Source: Branchiostoma floridae
Taxonomy: Eukaryota > Chordata > Leptocardii > Amphioxiformes > Branchiostomatidae
DNA: 64,000 bases
Direction of reading: 5' to 3'
Assembly: GCF_000003815.2 (NCBI RefSeq)
Contig: NC_049985.1
Coordinates: 4,616,234 to 4,680,233, forward strand
Below, one piece after another: positions 23,101 to 30,340 of this stretch. Under the pieces are notes generated by a model. The model searched no databases, was not told the DNA's origin, and saw only the letters and a program-made list of their open reading frames with translations. The translations under genes were made by a program, and so were the position numbers. The stretch's first letter is position 1. The number at the start of each line of letters is the position of its first letter.

Positions 23101-26100
23101 CAAAAAATTACCAAAAGTTGTTTTACAAACTTGAAGGTATGAGGTCTCTGGACTCTTGTTTCCTTTTTGTATGATGAAAAGTATCAGAAGGTCTGAGATT
23201 CATTATTTTCCAGTGGTTTACTCATTAAAATGTTGAATTATTTCAACTTATACTTTGATCCGCCTAATGTTACCTTATCTACATGTTGGAACTTCTCACT
23301 CTCCTCCCTCTCTTTCACCACAATCGGCAATGATGTAATGGTATTTCAGCCTTGTTCTGAGATTAGTCAGATGTCACTGATCAGAATTTTTTTGCAAACC
23401 ACAGAAGGAGTCCATCATGCATGCAGCCTGGCCCCAGGCAGGGCCTGTAGATGAGGTGATGAACGAGGCGCTCGACTACCTCATGGACGTCGCTCACGAC
23501 TTACGCATCCGCCTCAAGAACTTCGCTGAACCAAAGGGCAAGGTATGTACATATACAATGTTAGGTCGCTTTTTTCAAGGGAAAATCTGAAGAATGGATG
23601 GAATTGTATTACTCTCTTTGTATAGTTTTACAGACTAATCTTTTATATTTTACTGAAAATAATGCCAGAAAAATCTTTATCGTCTTTGACCTTCTGGTTG
23701 AAAGAACTTGCAAATTGCAAATTGACATTGCTTTTCTCTTTTTATGTTATAATACCATATTTTTATAAGTTAGGGCAAGAATATTCTTATCATAACTTAT
23801 CAAAAAATGTATGTAATATGTGTGAAAATGTCATTGAACTTTGAAATACTAAATAGTAATTTATAATAAGATTAATGATGACATATTGGGAGTACATTTT
23901 TCAAATCTGTAGCGTCATGCAAGAATGAAAATGGTATTTCTTAATTACTCGCCAAGCAGATGTTAGCCTCTGGCTGTTTTCTGAAGCTTATCAGGCCAAA
24001 CGAGACATAAAGAAAACAGTACAACATAGACAGCCAGTAAAAACGCCTAGAAAAAGGAGAAAAAAACCGTCGGAGCCTAACCTCTGCTTGCAGAGTATGT
24101 CTTAATGTCTTTTAAAAGTGCATGGTAAATGAATATACATGTAATGGTTCAACACCTAAAACATAAACTGTTCTTCTCTTGTCACCAACAGAAGGGTGCC
24201 AGCCAGCCGCCAGCCCAGCGCCCCACCCACATGACCATCTGGGTCGCTAAGACCTTCCCCACCTGGCAACACTTGACCCTCATGACCCTCAGGAAGATGT
24301 ATGAGGTCAGTTCAAAGTTCAAAGTTCAGTCACACAAGGATTTATGTCTGCAATCTGATACTTGTGAAAATTAATCTCCAACCAGATCCATGGTGGCGTA
24401 ATGTATCAAACTTACCGTTTGACTCCCTTAGCCGGCTATACTTCTTGGCCAGCTTTGATACTATCTTATGGCACTGTAGGATCTGCTTGGAGATTAGTGA
24501 AAATATCACATGCCAATGTCACACTATTTACCACCTTTGGGAAAATTTATCGACTGCCAAAATGTAGCCAAATTTCAAGCATATCTTTCACATGAAAATC
24601 TACCCTTCAACATTTGAGGGGACTCAGTGACATGTGACCATTGGTCAACCTCACAAATTGTGTGGTGATTAAAAGGACACTTCCAGCCATGTTGTTGCCA
24701 GAAGGTCCTTTAGTGCATGCTGTGTGCCCTTGGCTTCAAAATACGTTTAGATGTACTGTTTGATTTACATTTATCTTATTCCTGCTCTGAACTTAATGTT
24801 GAGAATGCAGATGTGTTTTATTGCTTTTGGTCAAATTTCATTGGTTATCTATTATGCCATGTTGTGGATTGAAGCAGCAAATAGACAGAACTTGCACAGC
24901 TTCAGTCTTAAATTCATTTCTTTTACTAGACACGTAACGTTATGTGAACTTTGAAAAAAATGATGGTACCACCAAGGCATGGACTTTCTTTGACATTTTC
25001 GCAGGAAAACAACAACAGCTTTCCGGAGAACAAGGACATTGCCAAGACCCTTGGTGGGTTGGAAGAGTTGAAGAAGTACATGAAGAAGAAGGTCATGCCC
25101 TTCGTTGCCATGGTCAAGGTCAGTACATTTAATCCCCACGAAAATCGTTGATTTTACATTTATTATGTATGTTTGTGACAGGACTTTAGCTAAATTCTCT
25201 CCTGCACCAGATAGTCCATACATTTGAATACCCCTTGGGCCACACAACTCTGTGCAATCACTACAGCAGGGGGCTAGCCCACTAGTAGGGGTGTGTGTTC
25301 AAGTACCATTCTATTGCCCAAATGTTGGGTGCTAAGCAGAGAAAGCAGAATGATATTTAAAGTGTTCGGAATGACTCGACCGGGGATCAAACTCACGACC
25401 TACAAAATGCAACGAAGGCAAACACTCTACATACTTAGCCTTTGCATTGGTGTAAAATAATTTTAGCTCACATTGTAATCCATAAGGAATGTTTGCACCT
25501 TTCGTATTTCTGACTATTTTACTTTTTTGCCAAAGACCAATGTAGAGAAGCAGGGGACCAGAGCCATGGACGTGACACTGCCATTTGATGAGAAGGCTGT
25601 CCTAGAGGAGAACATGAAGTACCTTCTCAACACACTAGAGGTGAGGATAGAGTTTATCAAGTGCAGTGTAGCTAGTATTACATTGTGTATAAGGCCATGT
25701 TGATTTGAATATATGGATGACATCCTCCGGGAACTCCAAAACTGATGCGAGCGAGCGAATAAAAAAAAAGTTTGGCCAAAAAAAAAAAGTTGCCTTCAGT
25801 ATGAAATCAAAGTGGCCAGGAAGGTTGAACATAGGACTAAACACACATAGTATGATATACCAACAGTTAGGTGTAGGGACCAGTACATCAAAGGGGTGCA
25901 AAACATTTTTTTCTTATTGGACCAATCCGAAAAAAACAGACCTGAAAAAAAAATAGAGGAACAGGTTTCGCCAATTACAAAATGGACACACTATGTCGGC
26001 AGCCTTTTGGGGTCTAACGGGGGGGGGGGGGGGNNNNNNNNNNNNNNNNNNNNNNNNNNNNNNNNNNNNNNNNNNNNNNNNNNNNNNNNNNNNNNNNNNN

Positions 26101-28275
26101 NNNNNNNNNNNNNNNNNNNNNNNNNNNNNNNNNAAAAGTATTTTGAGCCCTGATGTACTAATGAATGTTTGTCCTGCCCCCTTGTGCCCCCAGCTGGACT
26201 ACATCCAGGTGAAGTTCTCCACAGAGGCAGAGGAGAAGGTGAAGGAGGAGTGCTGTCCTGGGAAACCTCTCAGCAACCTCTGGGTGGAGGTCAGTTACAA
26301 GAAGTCTTACTATGATTACATACCTTGTACCTTATACCTTGGTCCTTGACCCATGCCAGTATTCCTGGGTTGTGGGAGCACTGCATGGTAGCACTGGTTA
26401 TCAGGTCCCTCCATCCTAATCGGTCCTGCGTCAGTAAGAAGGATGCTGCAAAGCTCTTTCTTGTCCATTCCTTGATGTTGTCAGTCCTTTTTTTTCTGCC
26501 TACCCCTTTACCTGGTTCCATTCACAGTTACTTGAAGGACAACTGTGGACAGTCCATTTGACCTCATTGTATATCCTCACCACTTTGATTTTCTTCTCTT
26601 CACTACTGTTAGGAGTCTTTCATATATAGTAGCAGCGTTGTTTTATGTTGTTTTATGATTACATACAGAGTACACGATTAGACAATTGTGGCTTTTGTCT
26701 GTTGTAATGGTTAGTTGGTCCTGGTTTCAACACTCGCCATGCCCTGACATGGTGCCCTTGGATTTCACACCATATACCCACCATGACTGTGGAGTGATGC
26801 CAACTGAGCCTCTGGGCTAATCTGTCACTATTCATATTATTGATAATTTCTGTTTTCGTAAGAATACTACACAATGGGGGTGAGTACCAGTACAGAAAAT
26901 TCAGGTATTCGACGTCCCCGTTCACATTATGTAAACAACACTAACTTCCTCTGTTTTTGACCAAGTTTGCTGTAGAAACATATACAGTAGTAAAATTACT
27001 AGTATTAACTCAACTCTACCCTACTACACAACCATACAATGTAATAATTGCATCTGGTTTGCCTCTTAAACAATACATGACATGACATTTCTACATGTCG
27101 TATGGAAATCATCCTTGCCATGTGTGTATGTCCTGCTTCAGCCTGGGGTGGAGGTGAGGTTTGTGAACCCCCAGCCGTGCAGCGGCCATTTCAGCTTAAA
27201 TCTGCCCGTCCGTCAGGGCGACACCACGGACAAGGTGCTGGGGCGGATCGTGCGCATGGACAGATCAATCAAAGGTGAGGCTTTGTCAGGCCTGTCTCCA
27301 GGCCCCAGCTGCCCTTCTCAGGAGGAAGGTAGATGAAAACAGCAGTGAAAAAAACTCTTGTCCCTATTTCTTTTTTTGATTTTGTAATACCCCAATTAGA
27401 AATGGGCTTGTCTCCAGGACCTGGATATTTGTTTGGACCGAAAAAATGTAATGTTGTCCATATTTTACCTAAAAATGACATAGAATGGCCATAGAATGAC
27501 ATAAGATAGGAATGAAAATGACAGAAAAATGGTGAATATGTATTTTAGAACCTAAAAATTACAGAATCTTAACAACAAAAGTTAACAACATGGACTTCCA
27601 AACAGTAAGTGGGATAGGATGAAGGAGAATTCTTATTACCCAACCAGTAAGTTCTTACATTGCTTACGTTTTGACATCTCTCAGACACCTTCGTCAGAGC
27701 TTTTAACTTGAGTTCTGCTTCTCATCGCTATATGTAGCCGATGTAGGTGGCGTAAGCAACGTAAGTACTTACTGGTTGGGTAATAAGAGTTCTCCTTCAT
27801 CCTATACTCTACCAACCTGATGAAACTATTTTCGGAAATAAGTGGGGTGAAAAAATCAAAGCTGGAGACATGTCATACAGGATAACAGCAAGCAAACCAA
27901 CTTGTTGACAACTTGTCGCTGGGGTTTGAGCAATGTCATCAAAGTACATTTTAATTTTTGAGACGAAGGAAAGACAATCGAATCGTTACAACATTCATGT
28001 TTATTTTAGCAGTCATGACTTGACATATTTACATGATTGTGTACTCTTTTATGACAGATACCACTCAAATCAAGCTGATGCGCTACGATGACCCCAATGT
28101 GGGGCCCAGATCCATCCCCGTTTTCAACCAACCAGAGAAGGGGAAGACTGCCATCCCAGAGTCCTCTGTCTTCACTGTCAACCTGGAAACCCAAAATGTC
28201 TCCGTGTCTGAAAACGGGAAGTCTATAGACGTGGGGAGAACTCTGGTGTACCTTGTACAAGGAGCAGATTTCTAG
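3037..28275 (+). CDS. LARS1: Leucyl-tRNA synthetase, cytosolic (LARS1), 30 homologous exons
   Basis: Class Ia synthetase that charges tRNA-Leu in the cytosol and hydrolyses mischarged products; in animals it is part of the multisynthetase complex. Exons: 3037-3161, 3545-3629, 3967-4047, 4410-4541, 4953-5114, 5759-5871, 6363-6426, 6571-6638, 7382-7607, 8427-8591, 8904-8957, 9335-9475, 10145-10222, 10718-10803, 11308-11373, 11848-11930, 12575-12713, 13864-14073, 14256-14316, 14673-14736, 15574-15757, 20379-20469, 21603-21743, 23405-23542, 24192-24305, 25005-25118, 25536-25640, 26194-26289, 27142-27274, 28058-28275. All have AG/GT boundaries and compatible phases, and sum to 3537 nt (1178 codons plus stop), close to the roughly 1176 residues of the vertebrate enzyme. 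The HIGH-type motif (HLGH), the TLRPET editing motif and KMSKS are intact, so the gene appears functional. Confidence 0.97.
3680..3840 (+). repeat. Possible tRNA-derived SINE fragment
   Basis: Within a LARS1 intron, TATCTCAACTGGTTGCAGAC is followed about 45 bases later by CCTGGTTCAAATCCTGGG, a spacing and sequence resembling A and B boxes of a tRNA gene. It does not fold as a complete tRNA by eye and is followed by a tail like that seen in tRNA-derived SINEs (TACTCGTCTTAAAGAAAGG). Confidence 0.4.
4170..4318. repeat. Degenerate palindrome array, array 3
   Basis: Four or so diverged units of the same CAGCACTGG...CCAGTGCTG inverted repeat, with mismatches in the arms (for example CAGCACTGTAAAACCATTGCTG), in the LARS1 intron before the exon at 4410. 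It appears to be an older copy of arrays 1 and 2. Confidence 0.75.
7166..7226 (+). pseudogene. Decayed partial copy of LARS1 exon at 7382
   Basis: Sixty-one bases match the first 61 bases of the exon at 7382 with about ten substitutions ([21 protein letters not shown] when read in the same frame), preceded by a similar intron tail and an intact TCCAG acceptor. It then diverges abruptly, has no matching donor and lies 216 bp upstream of the true exon. It would break the protein if spliced in. Confidence 0.8.
7382..9475 (+). CDS. LARS1: LARS1 exons 10-13: CP1 editing domain
   Basis: Four exons (7382-7607, 8427-8591, 8904-8957, 9335-9475) encode most of the CP1 insertion that hydrolyses misacylated tRNA-Leu. 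The threonine-rich editing motif reads [16 protein letters not shown]. The later motif [19 protein letters not shown] contains the conserved editing-site aspartate region. Both match the family closely, so editing should be intact. A decayed partial copy of the first exon lies 216 bp upstream, at 7166. Confidence 0.95.
10145..14736 (+). CDS. LARS1: LARS1 exons 14-21: second catalytic half and KMSKS loop
   Basis: Eight exons return from the editing domain to the synthetic active site. Conserved blocks include [20 protein letters not shown] (10718), the [20 protein letters not shown] block (12575) and [20 protein letters not shown] (13864). KMSKS is split by an intron: K ends the exon at 14316 and [11 protein letters not shown] opens the exon at 14673. 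The exon at 12575 has a decayed copy of its 3' end about 360 bp downstream. Confidence 0.95.
11016..11110. repeat. (GT)n microsatellite
   Basis: Long GT dinucleotide run in a LARS1 intron, interrupted near the middle by GCGTGTATG. Its complement gives a spurious His-Thr open frame. Confidence 0.97.
11595..11717. mobile_element. Short hAT-like MITE
   Basis: The ends are inverted (TTTGCCAGAGTACCATCC and GGATGGTACTCAGGCTA) and the element is flanked on both sides by ACAATCTG, an 8-bp target duplication typical of hAT transposons. It is 123 bp long, has no coding capacity and lies in a LARS1 intron. A related element is at 47952. Confidence 0.75.
11944..12150. mobile_element. Mariner-like MITE, CTGTAATTC family
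   Basis: Starts CTGTAATTC and ends GAATTACAG, flanked by TA on both sides, as in Tc1/mariner elements. About 207 bp. A second copy with roughly 85% similarity by eye is at 38897. No coding capacity. Confidence 0.8.
13031..13075 (+). pseudogene. Decayed copy of 3' end of LARS1 exon 12575-12713
   Basis: GGGAGGGACTTTAAATGGCT and on through GGGAATCAG|GT repeats the last 45 or so bases of the exon ending at 12713 together with its donor and some following intron. It lies about 360 bp downstream. It lacks the front of the exon, so it cannot substitute for it. Confidence 0.75.
14850..15522 (+). pseudogene. Five decayed tandem copies of start of LARS1 exon 15574
   Basis: Segments at about 14850-14920, 14992-15070, 15132-15227, 15274-15368 and 15447-15522 each resemble the intron tail plus first 60-90 bases of the exon at 15574. 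Their common pattern is GGAATG..GCTGGC..TTTG..GATG, then AACTTTGTGGAGAGGATG, then ATTGAAACG.CTGACAGACATAG. All carry indels that destroy the frame. Spacing is irregular (about 125-175 bp). Only the sixth, most downstream copy continues into the full exon. Confidence 0.8.
15574..21743 (+). CDS. LARS1: LARS1 exons 22-24: anticodon-binding domain
   Basis: Three exons: 15574-15757 ([20 protein letters not shown] and on), 20379-20469, and 21603-21743 ([20 protein letters not shown] then [14 protein letters not shown]). The 4.6-kb intron between the first two holds a complete gene on the other strand. The first exon is preceded by five decayed copies of its start. The third is the last and only full member of a three-copy tandem series (21279, 21441, 21603), because only this copy continues into the CPHLCEHIW block needed by the family. 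Confidence 0.93.
15960..19101 (-). CDS. LRR transmembrane protein with tyrosine-repeat tail, nested in LARS1 intron
   Basis: Two coding exons, 18651-19101 and 15960-17941, joined in phase 1 through a GTAGGC donor and a TTCATTCAG acceptor, give 810 residues ending in TAA. Residues 1-26 form a signal peptide ([19 protein letters not shown]). A Cys-rich N-terminal cap ([15 protein letters not shown]) and several leucine-rich repeats ([41 protein letters not shown]) follow, then a C-terminal cap near 242-290, a TM helix at about 355-377 with NRR stop-transfer residues, and a 430-residue cytoplasmic tail. The tail has three 44-residue units with [12 protein letters not shown] and LAPYA, then 18 [15 protein letters not shown] repeats. 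It is probably a cell-surface receptor with many phosphorylatable tyrosines; ligand and signalling are unknown. I recognise the class, not a named orthologue. It lies entirely inside a LARS1 intron, antisense. Confidence 0.9.
15963..16758 (-). repeat. 45-bp coding minisatellite (18 copies)
   Basis: Eighteen tandem units encode [15 protein letters not shown] with few changes (one unit lacks one residue; variants YAMTQ, YSVTY, PHAVTH, YPVTH). All but one keep the central tyrosine. DNA identity between units is very high, so copy number is probably variable between individuals. Confidence 0.95.
16770..17100 (-). repeat. Three 120-135-bp coding repeats ([13 protein letters not shown])
   Basis: Three tandem units in the LRR protein tail read [18 protein letters not shown] then LAPYA, linked by a [12 protein letters not shown] spacer. 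They are nearly identical in DNA. Each unit has several tyrosines and they precede the 45-bp repeats in the protein. Confidence 0.9.
19202..19627. mobile_element. Element with CAGGGCTCGA terminal inverted repeats
   Basis: Begins CAGGGCTCGATATAC and ends GTATTTCGAGCCCTG. It contains a tandem internal duplication of about 77 bp around GGTTAGGTGCAGGTAGACAC. The ends resemble hAT termini, but I could not match an 8-bp target duplication. It lies upstream of the nested LRR gene start. Related ends are seen at about 13800, 26140, 33815 and 43340. Confidence 0.6.
20622..20829. mobile_element. Mariner-like MITE, CTGTAAATG family
   Basis: Ends CTGTAAATG and CATTTACAG flanked by TA. The interior has GCGGTGG and CCACCGC blocks that pair, giving a large hairpin (TTCGCGGT with ACCGCGAA). 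A near-identical copy is at 36917, at the MFSD8 exon 9 donor. Confidence 0.85.
20975..21145. mobile_element. MITE with TATTACCAAGGAGCTTTT inverted ends
   Basis: The 5' end TATTACCAAGGAGCTTTT is mirrored at the 3' end by AAAAGCTCCTTGGTATTA. The core is unusually GC-rich (GGGCCGGCCGCTAGGGGCGC). It lies in the LARS1 intron before the triplicated exon. No coding capacity. Confidence 0.7.
21279..21743 (+). repeat. LARS1: Tandem triplication of a LARS1 exon start (162-bp unit)
   Basis: The first 98-100 bases of the exon occur at 21279, 21441 and 21603, each preceded by the same intron tail (TTGACACTAAGTTTATATTTCC and CAG; diverged before copy 1). The period is exactly 162 bp. Copies differ at only a few bases. 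Copies 1 and 2 stop after CCCGTC and continue into GTATATCTGAGATATC, the start of the next unit's intron tail. Copy 3 continues into the full exon. Because 162 is a multiple of 3 and there is no stop, the three units form one open frame. Confidence 0.93.
22125..22151 (+). repeat. 27-bp exact copy of a LARS1 exon 3' end plus donor
   Basis: ATCTGGGGGCTGCTGGGAAA followed by GGTAGGG repeats 21723-21749 exactly (end of the exon at 21603 and its donor). It lies about 400 bp downstream, in a region of further local repeats (GAATACTGAAGGGAGTGTATGG). Confidence 0.8.
22487..22806. mobile_element. hAT-type MITE, GAAGGGAG target duplication
   Basis: Starts CAGGGTTCTAGCCAGC; the inverted 3' end reads CAGTGTTCTAGCCAGC. 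Both sides carry the same 8 bp, GAAGGGAG. 320 bp, no coding capacity. The 8-bp duplication and CAG-start ends are diagnostic of hAT. Confidence 0.9.
23405..28275 (+). CDS. LARS1: LARS1 exons 25-31: C-terminal region and stop
   Basis: Seven exons (23405-23542 through 28058-28275) encode the metazoan-type C-terminal extension used in tRNA-Leu recognition. Recognisable blocks are [18 protein letters not shown] (25005), [13 protein letters not shown] (26194) and [11 protein letters not shown] (27142). The last exon ends [14 protein letters not shown] and a TAG at 28273-28275. A 100-base assembly gap lies in the intron before 26194, outside any exon. Confidence 0.94.
23946..24097. mobile_element. 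Short element with TACTCNCCAAGCAGANGTTAG ends
   Basis: The 5' end TACTCGCCAAGCAGATGTTA is mirrored by TAACCTCTGCTTGCAGAGTA at the 3' end. The same end sequence recurs at about 9870, 50770, 58935, 59025, 59130, 61740 and 61845, marking a dispersed family. Confidence 0.6.
25210..25455 (-). repeat. tRNA-derived SINE
   Basis: On the minus strand GGCTAAGTATGTAGAGTGTT resembles an A box and GTGAGTTTGATCCCCGGTCG a B box about 35 bases later. A non-tRNA body (CTGCTTAGCACCCAACATTT) follows. This arrangement fits a tRNA-derived SINE rather than a functional tRNA. It lies in a LARS1 intron. Confidence 0.6.
26034..26133. other. Assembly gap (100 N)
   Basis: Exactly 100 undetermined bases, which is usually a placeholder of unknown true size. 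The left edge is a G homopolymer and the right edge is the end of a TIR element (TATTTTGAGCCCTG), so the gap probably hides a repeat inside a LARS1 intron. No exon is lost. Confidence 0.99.
27614..27805. mobile_element. Foldback element with about 55-bp inverted arms
   Basis: ATAGGATGAAGGAGAATTCT then TTATTACCCAACCAGTAAGT runs inward and is mirrored from 27751 to 27805 with a few mismatches. The loop is about 80 bp. Located in the last LARS1 intron. Confidence 0.8.
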
Positions 28276-29776
28276 ACATTATCTAATATGTTACAAATGT
28301 ATAATCAAGGGTTAATGACCCACCCAAGGAGTTTATGGTGACATAACACATGGCCAGTTCCTAATAATCACTGAATAAGCCACCGAGTGAGCAAAGTGAA
28401 TGATGTTGTTTTATTAGGTGGTTATACACTGTCTAGGCATTTTGTCACTGTTGCATAACAATGAGGGAAAAGTAAGTCATTTAGATTTTTATTATGTAGC
28501 AAACTCAAACTGACATCAATATTGTTCAAAAAGTTTAGATATCATCATTCCTACTTACAAGTGTGCATTATTGGCCAAACGTTAATGCACGGCTTTTTTC
28601 TTCATCAACCCATGGTTATACATGTATATGACGTTATGGCTGTATAACCAACAGAAATGGAGGCTTCCAACTGCTTTTCATGAAATCTAGATTACTGGTA
28701 CCTCAGAGCTGATCAGTGTGATTTTTACTACGTGACATTAGTGATATTTTGCACAAAAATTTCATTATAAGCAATTGTGATACAGTAGTTGTTTACTGAC
28801 TGGGTTGCACATGTTGATTGCACATTTTCTAATTCATAAAGCAATGTTCTAACTCCAAAAAAGAGTGCAGGGAAAAGGGTACACTTAAGCACAAAACAGT
28901 AAAATTGATATTAACATTATCAAATACACAATATTGCATTTTTTCATAGTGGCATGGGTAAAGTGTTCAGTCCATCTGTTTCCCCATGTACATGTATCTA
29001 TAAGTCAATGATAATGATAATGATATGGCTCGAAACATAACTGTCCTAAATGACAGTGCAAATATGAAGCCATCATAGTTCTGTTTTCGGACAGCTATTT
29101 TACCTAATATCCTTTGCCCCACAACTGCCATATTGGTTAATGTATTGCAACACAAGAAAAGTTCTGAAGTATTTAGAAAATTCTATAAAGTTAGATTTTT
29201 GTATCCGAAAACAAAAATGTGAATTATGTACCAAATCTATATGTACCATGAGACAGGTACGAATGTACTTTGCATTTTGATATGATGTCAGTGGCCATTT
29301 TGATCAAATTAAATATAGATTGCTTCAACATTTATAGGTAGTTGGGACTAACTGAAGTACTATAAAATTATATGCAAGCATGAAAAACTGAAGGTTTCAT
29401 TTTCTTTTTGCTGTGCAATCATGATCGTGCAGCTACAACATGTAATGATGTTATTCTCGGTGCTTAATTAAAATTGGGATTTGATATGGTCGCCAACTGT
29501 GTTGTAGAATTTGACTATTCATAAATATCTACTTTACACATATTCAACGTTAAATTTCTGCCTTCCTCAATGAAGGGAGGTTCAAATTATGATCATTATG
29601 ACATCATCAAAAAGCCTGTGCAAGCCGATTTACCGCACAAGGTGAAAGGTGATGCCGCCTTACTTGTAAACAGTTCTTGTCTAATCCATGATTGACACCA
29701 TATCACTTGGTCCGTACATTTAATTTGATGCATTGCCCATAGTGCATCACACTGCGCATGGGCAGTTCAAATCGTG
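28276..29776. other. LARS1 3' UTR and intergenic region
   Basis: AT-rich, with no exon-like open frame. It should contain the LARS1 3' UTR, but no clean AATAAA was identified. No other feature was recognised. Confidence 0.5.
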
Positions 29777-30001
29777 AATAAGCCTTTCACAGTAGTCAGA
29801 ACGCATGTGCGGGAATTTTAGGTAATATGTCAAAGGATAAGGCCCACAAAAATTAATCAAAACCCGTCTGGACATTGTTATGCAAATCGAAACAATGGTC
29901 AAGACAAGGACTGTTTACGTTTTGTGGGACTTACCCTTTGACATATTACCTAGAATTCCTGTCGCCGCACATGCGTCCTGACAACTGTGAAAAGGCTTAT
30001 T
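29777..30001. mobile_element. Foldback MITE upstream of MFSD8
   Basis: Arms of about 75 bp: AATAAGCCTTTCACAGTAGT, then ACGCATGTGCGGGAATT, then TAGGTAATATGTCAAAGG, mirrored at the 3' side. It ends about 110 bp before the ATG of exon 1a, so it may sit in the promoter or 5' UTR. No coding capacity. Confidence 0.85.
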
Positions 30002-30110
30002 GGCGAGGCAGGCGATAACAGCAGATATTTTACTCATTTAAAATTAGCTGGACTTTAAAAAAAGATTTTCGGACAAAGTTTGCTTTGGCTGTATTAAGGA
30101 AACTGCCCAG

Positions 30111-30340
30111 ATGACCGTGAAGATGCAGAAAGAAAACGATTTAGACTCATCAGAGGCTTTGAAGACACGCCAACCAAGCTCCTCTTGTATCGAAGACGAA
30201 GTACAACTACTACTACTAGCAGAAGAAAGTGGCAACGCTGGCGAGGTGCCGCTTATACATTTGAAGCCACAAACTGGACGGAAGGCATCGACCACAGGTT
30301 CCAAAACCGTCAAACAGGTCCAGTCTTCAAATGATTTTAG
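30111..30340 (+). CDS. MFSD8: MFSD8 candidate first exon 1a
   Basis: ATG at 30111 opens 76 codons ending AG|GTAAGC in phase 2, compatible with the next exon (S-S-N-S-I-Q-W-W). Residues 29-34, DEVQLL, form an acidic dileucine signal [DE]XXXL[LI] used for lysosomal sorting, as in human MFSD8 (EQEPLL). Nothing else in it is recognisable. It could instead be the start of a longer isoform or an unrelated small exon; phase and the sorting motif support membership. Confidence 0.55.

Noticed and set aside
25376-25440. tRNA gene on the minus strand
   Set aside because: A- and B-box-like sequences are present, but arms do not pair into a proper cloverleaf by eye and a non-tRNA body follows. Called a SINE.
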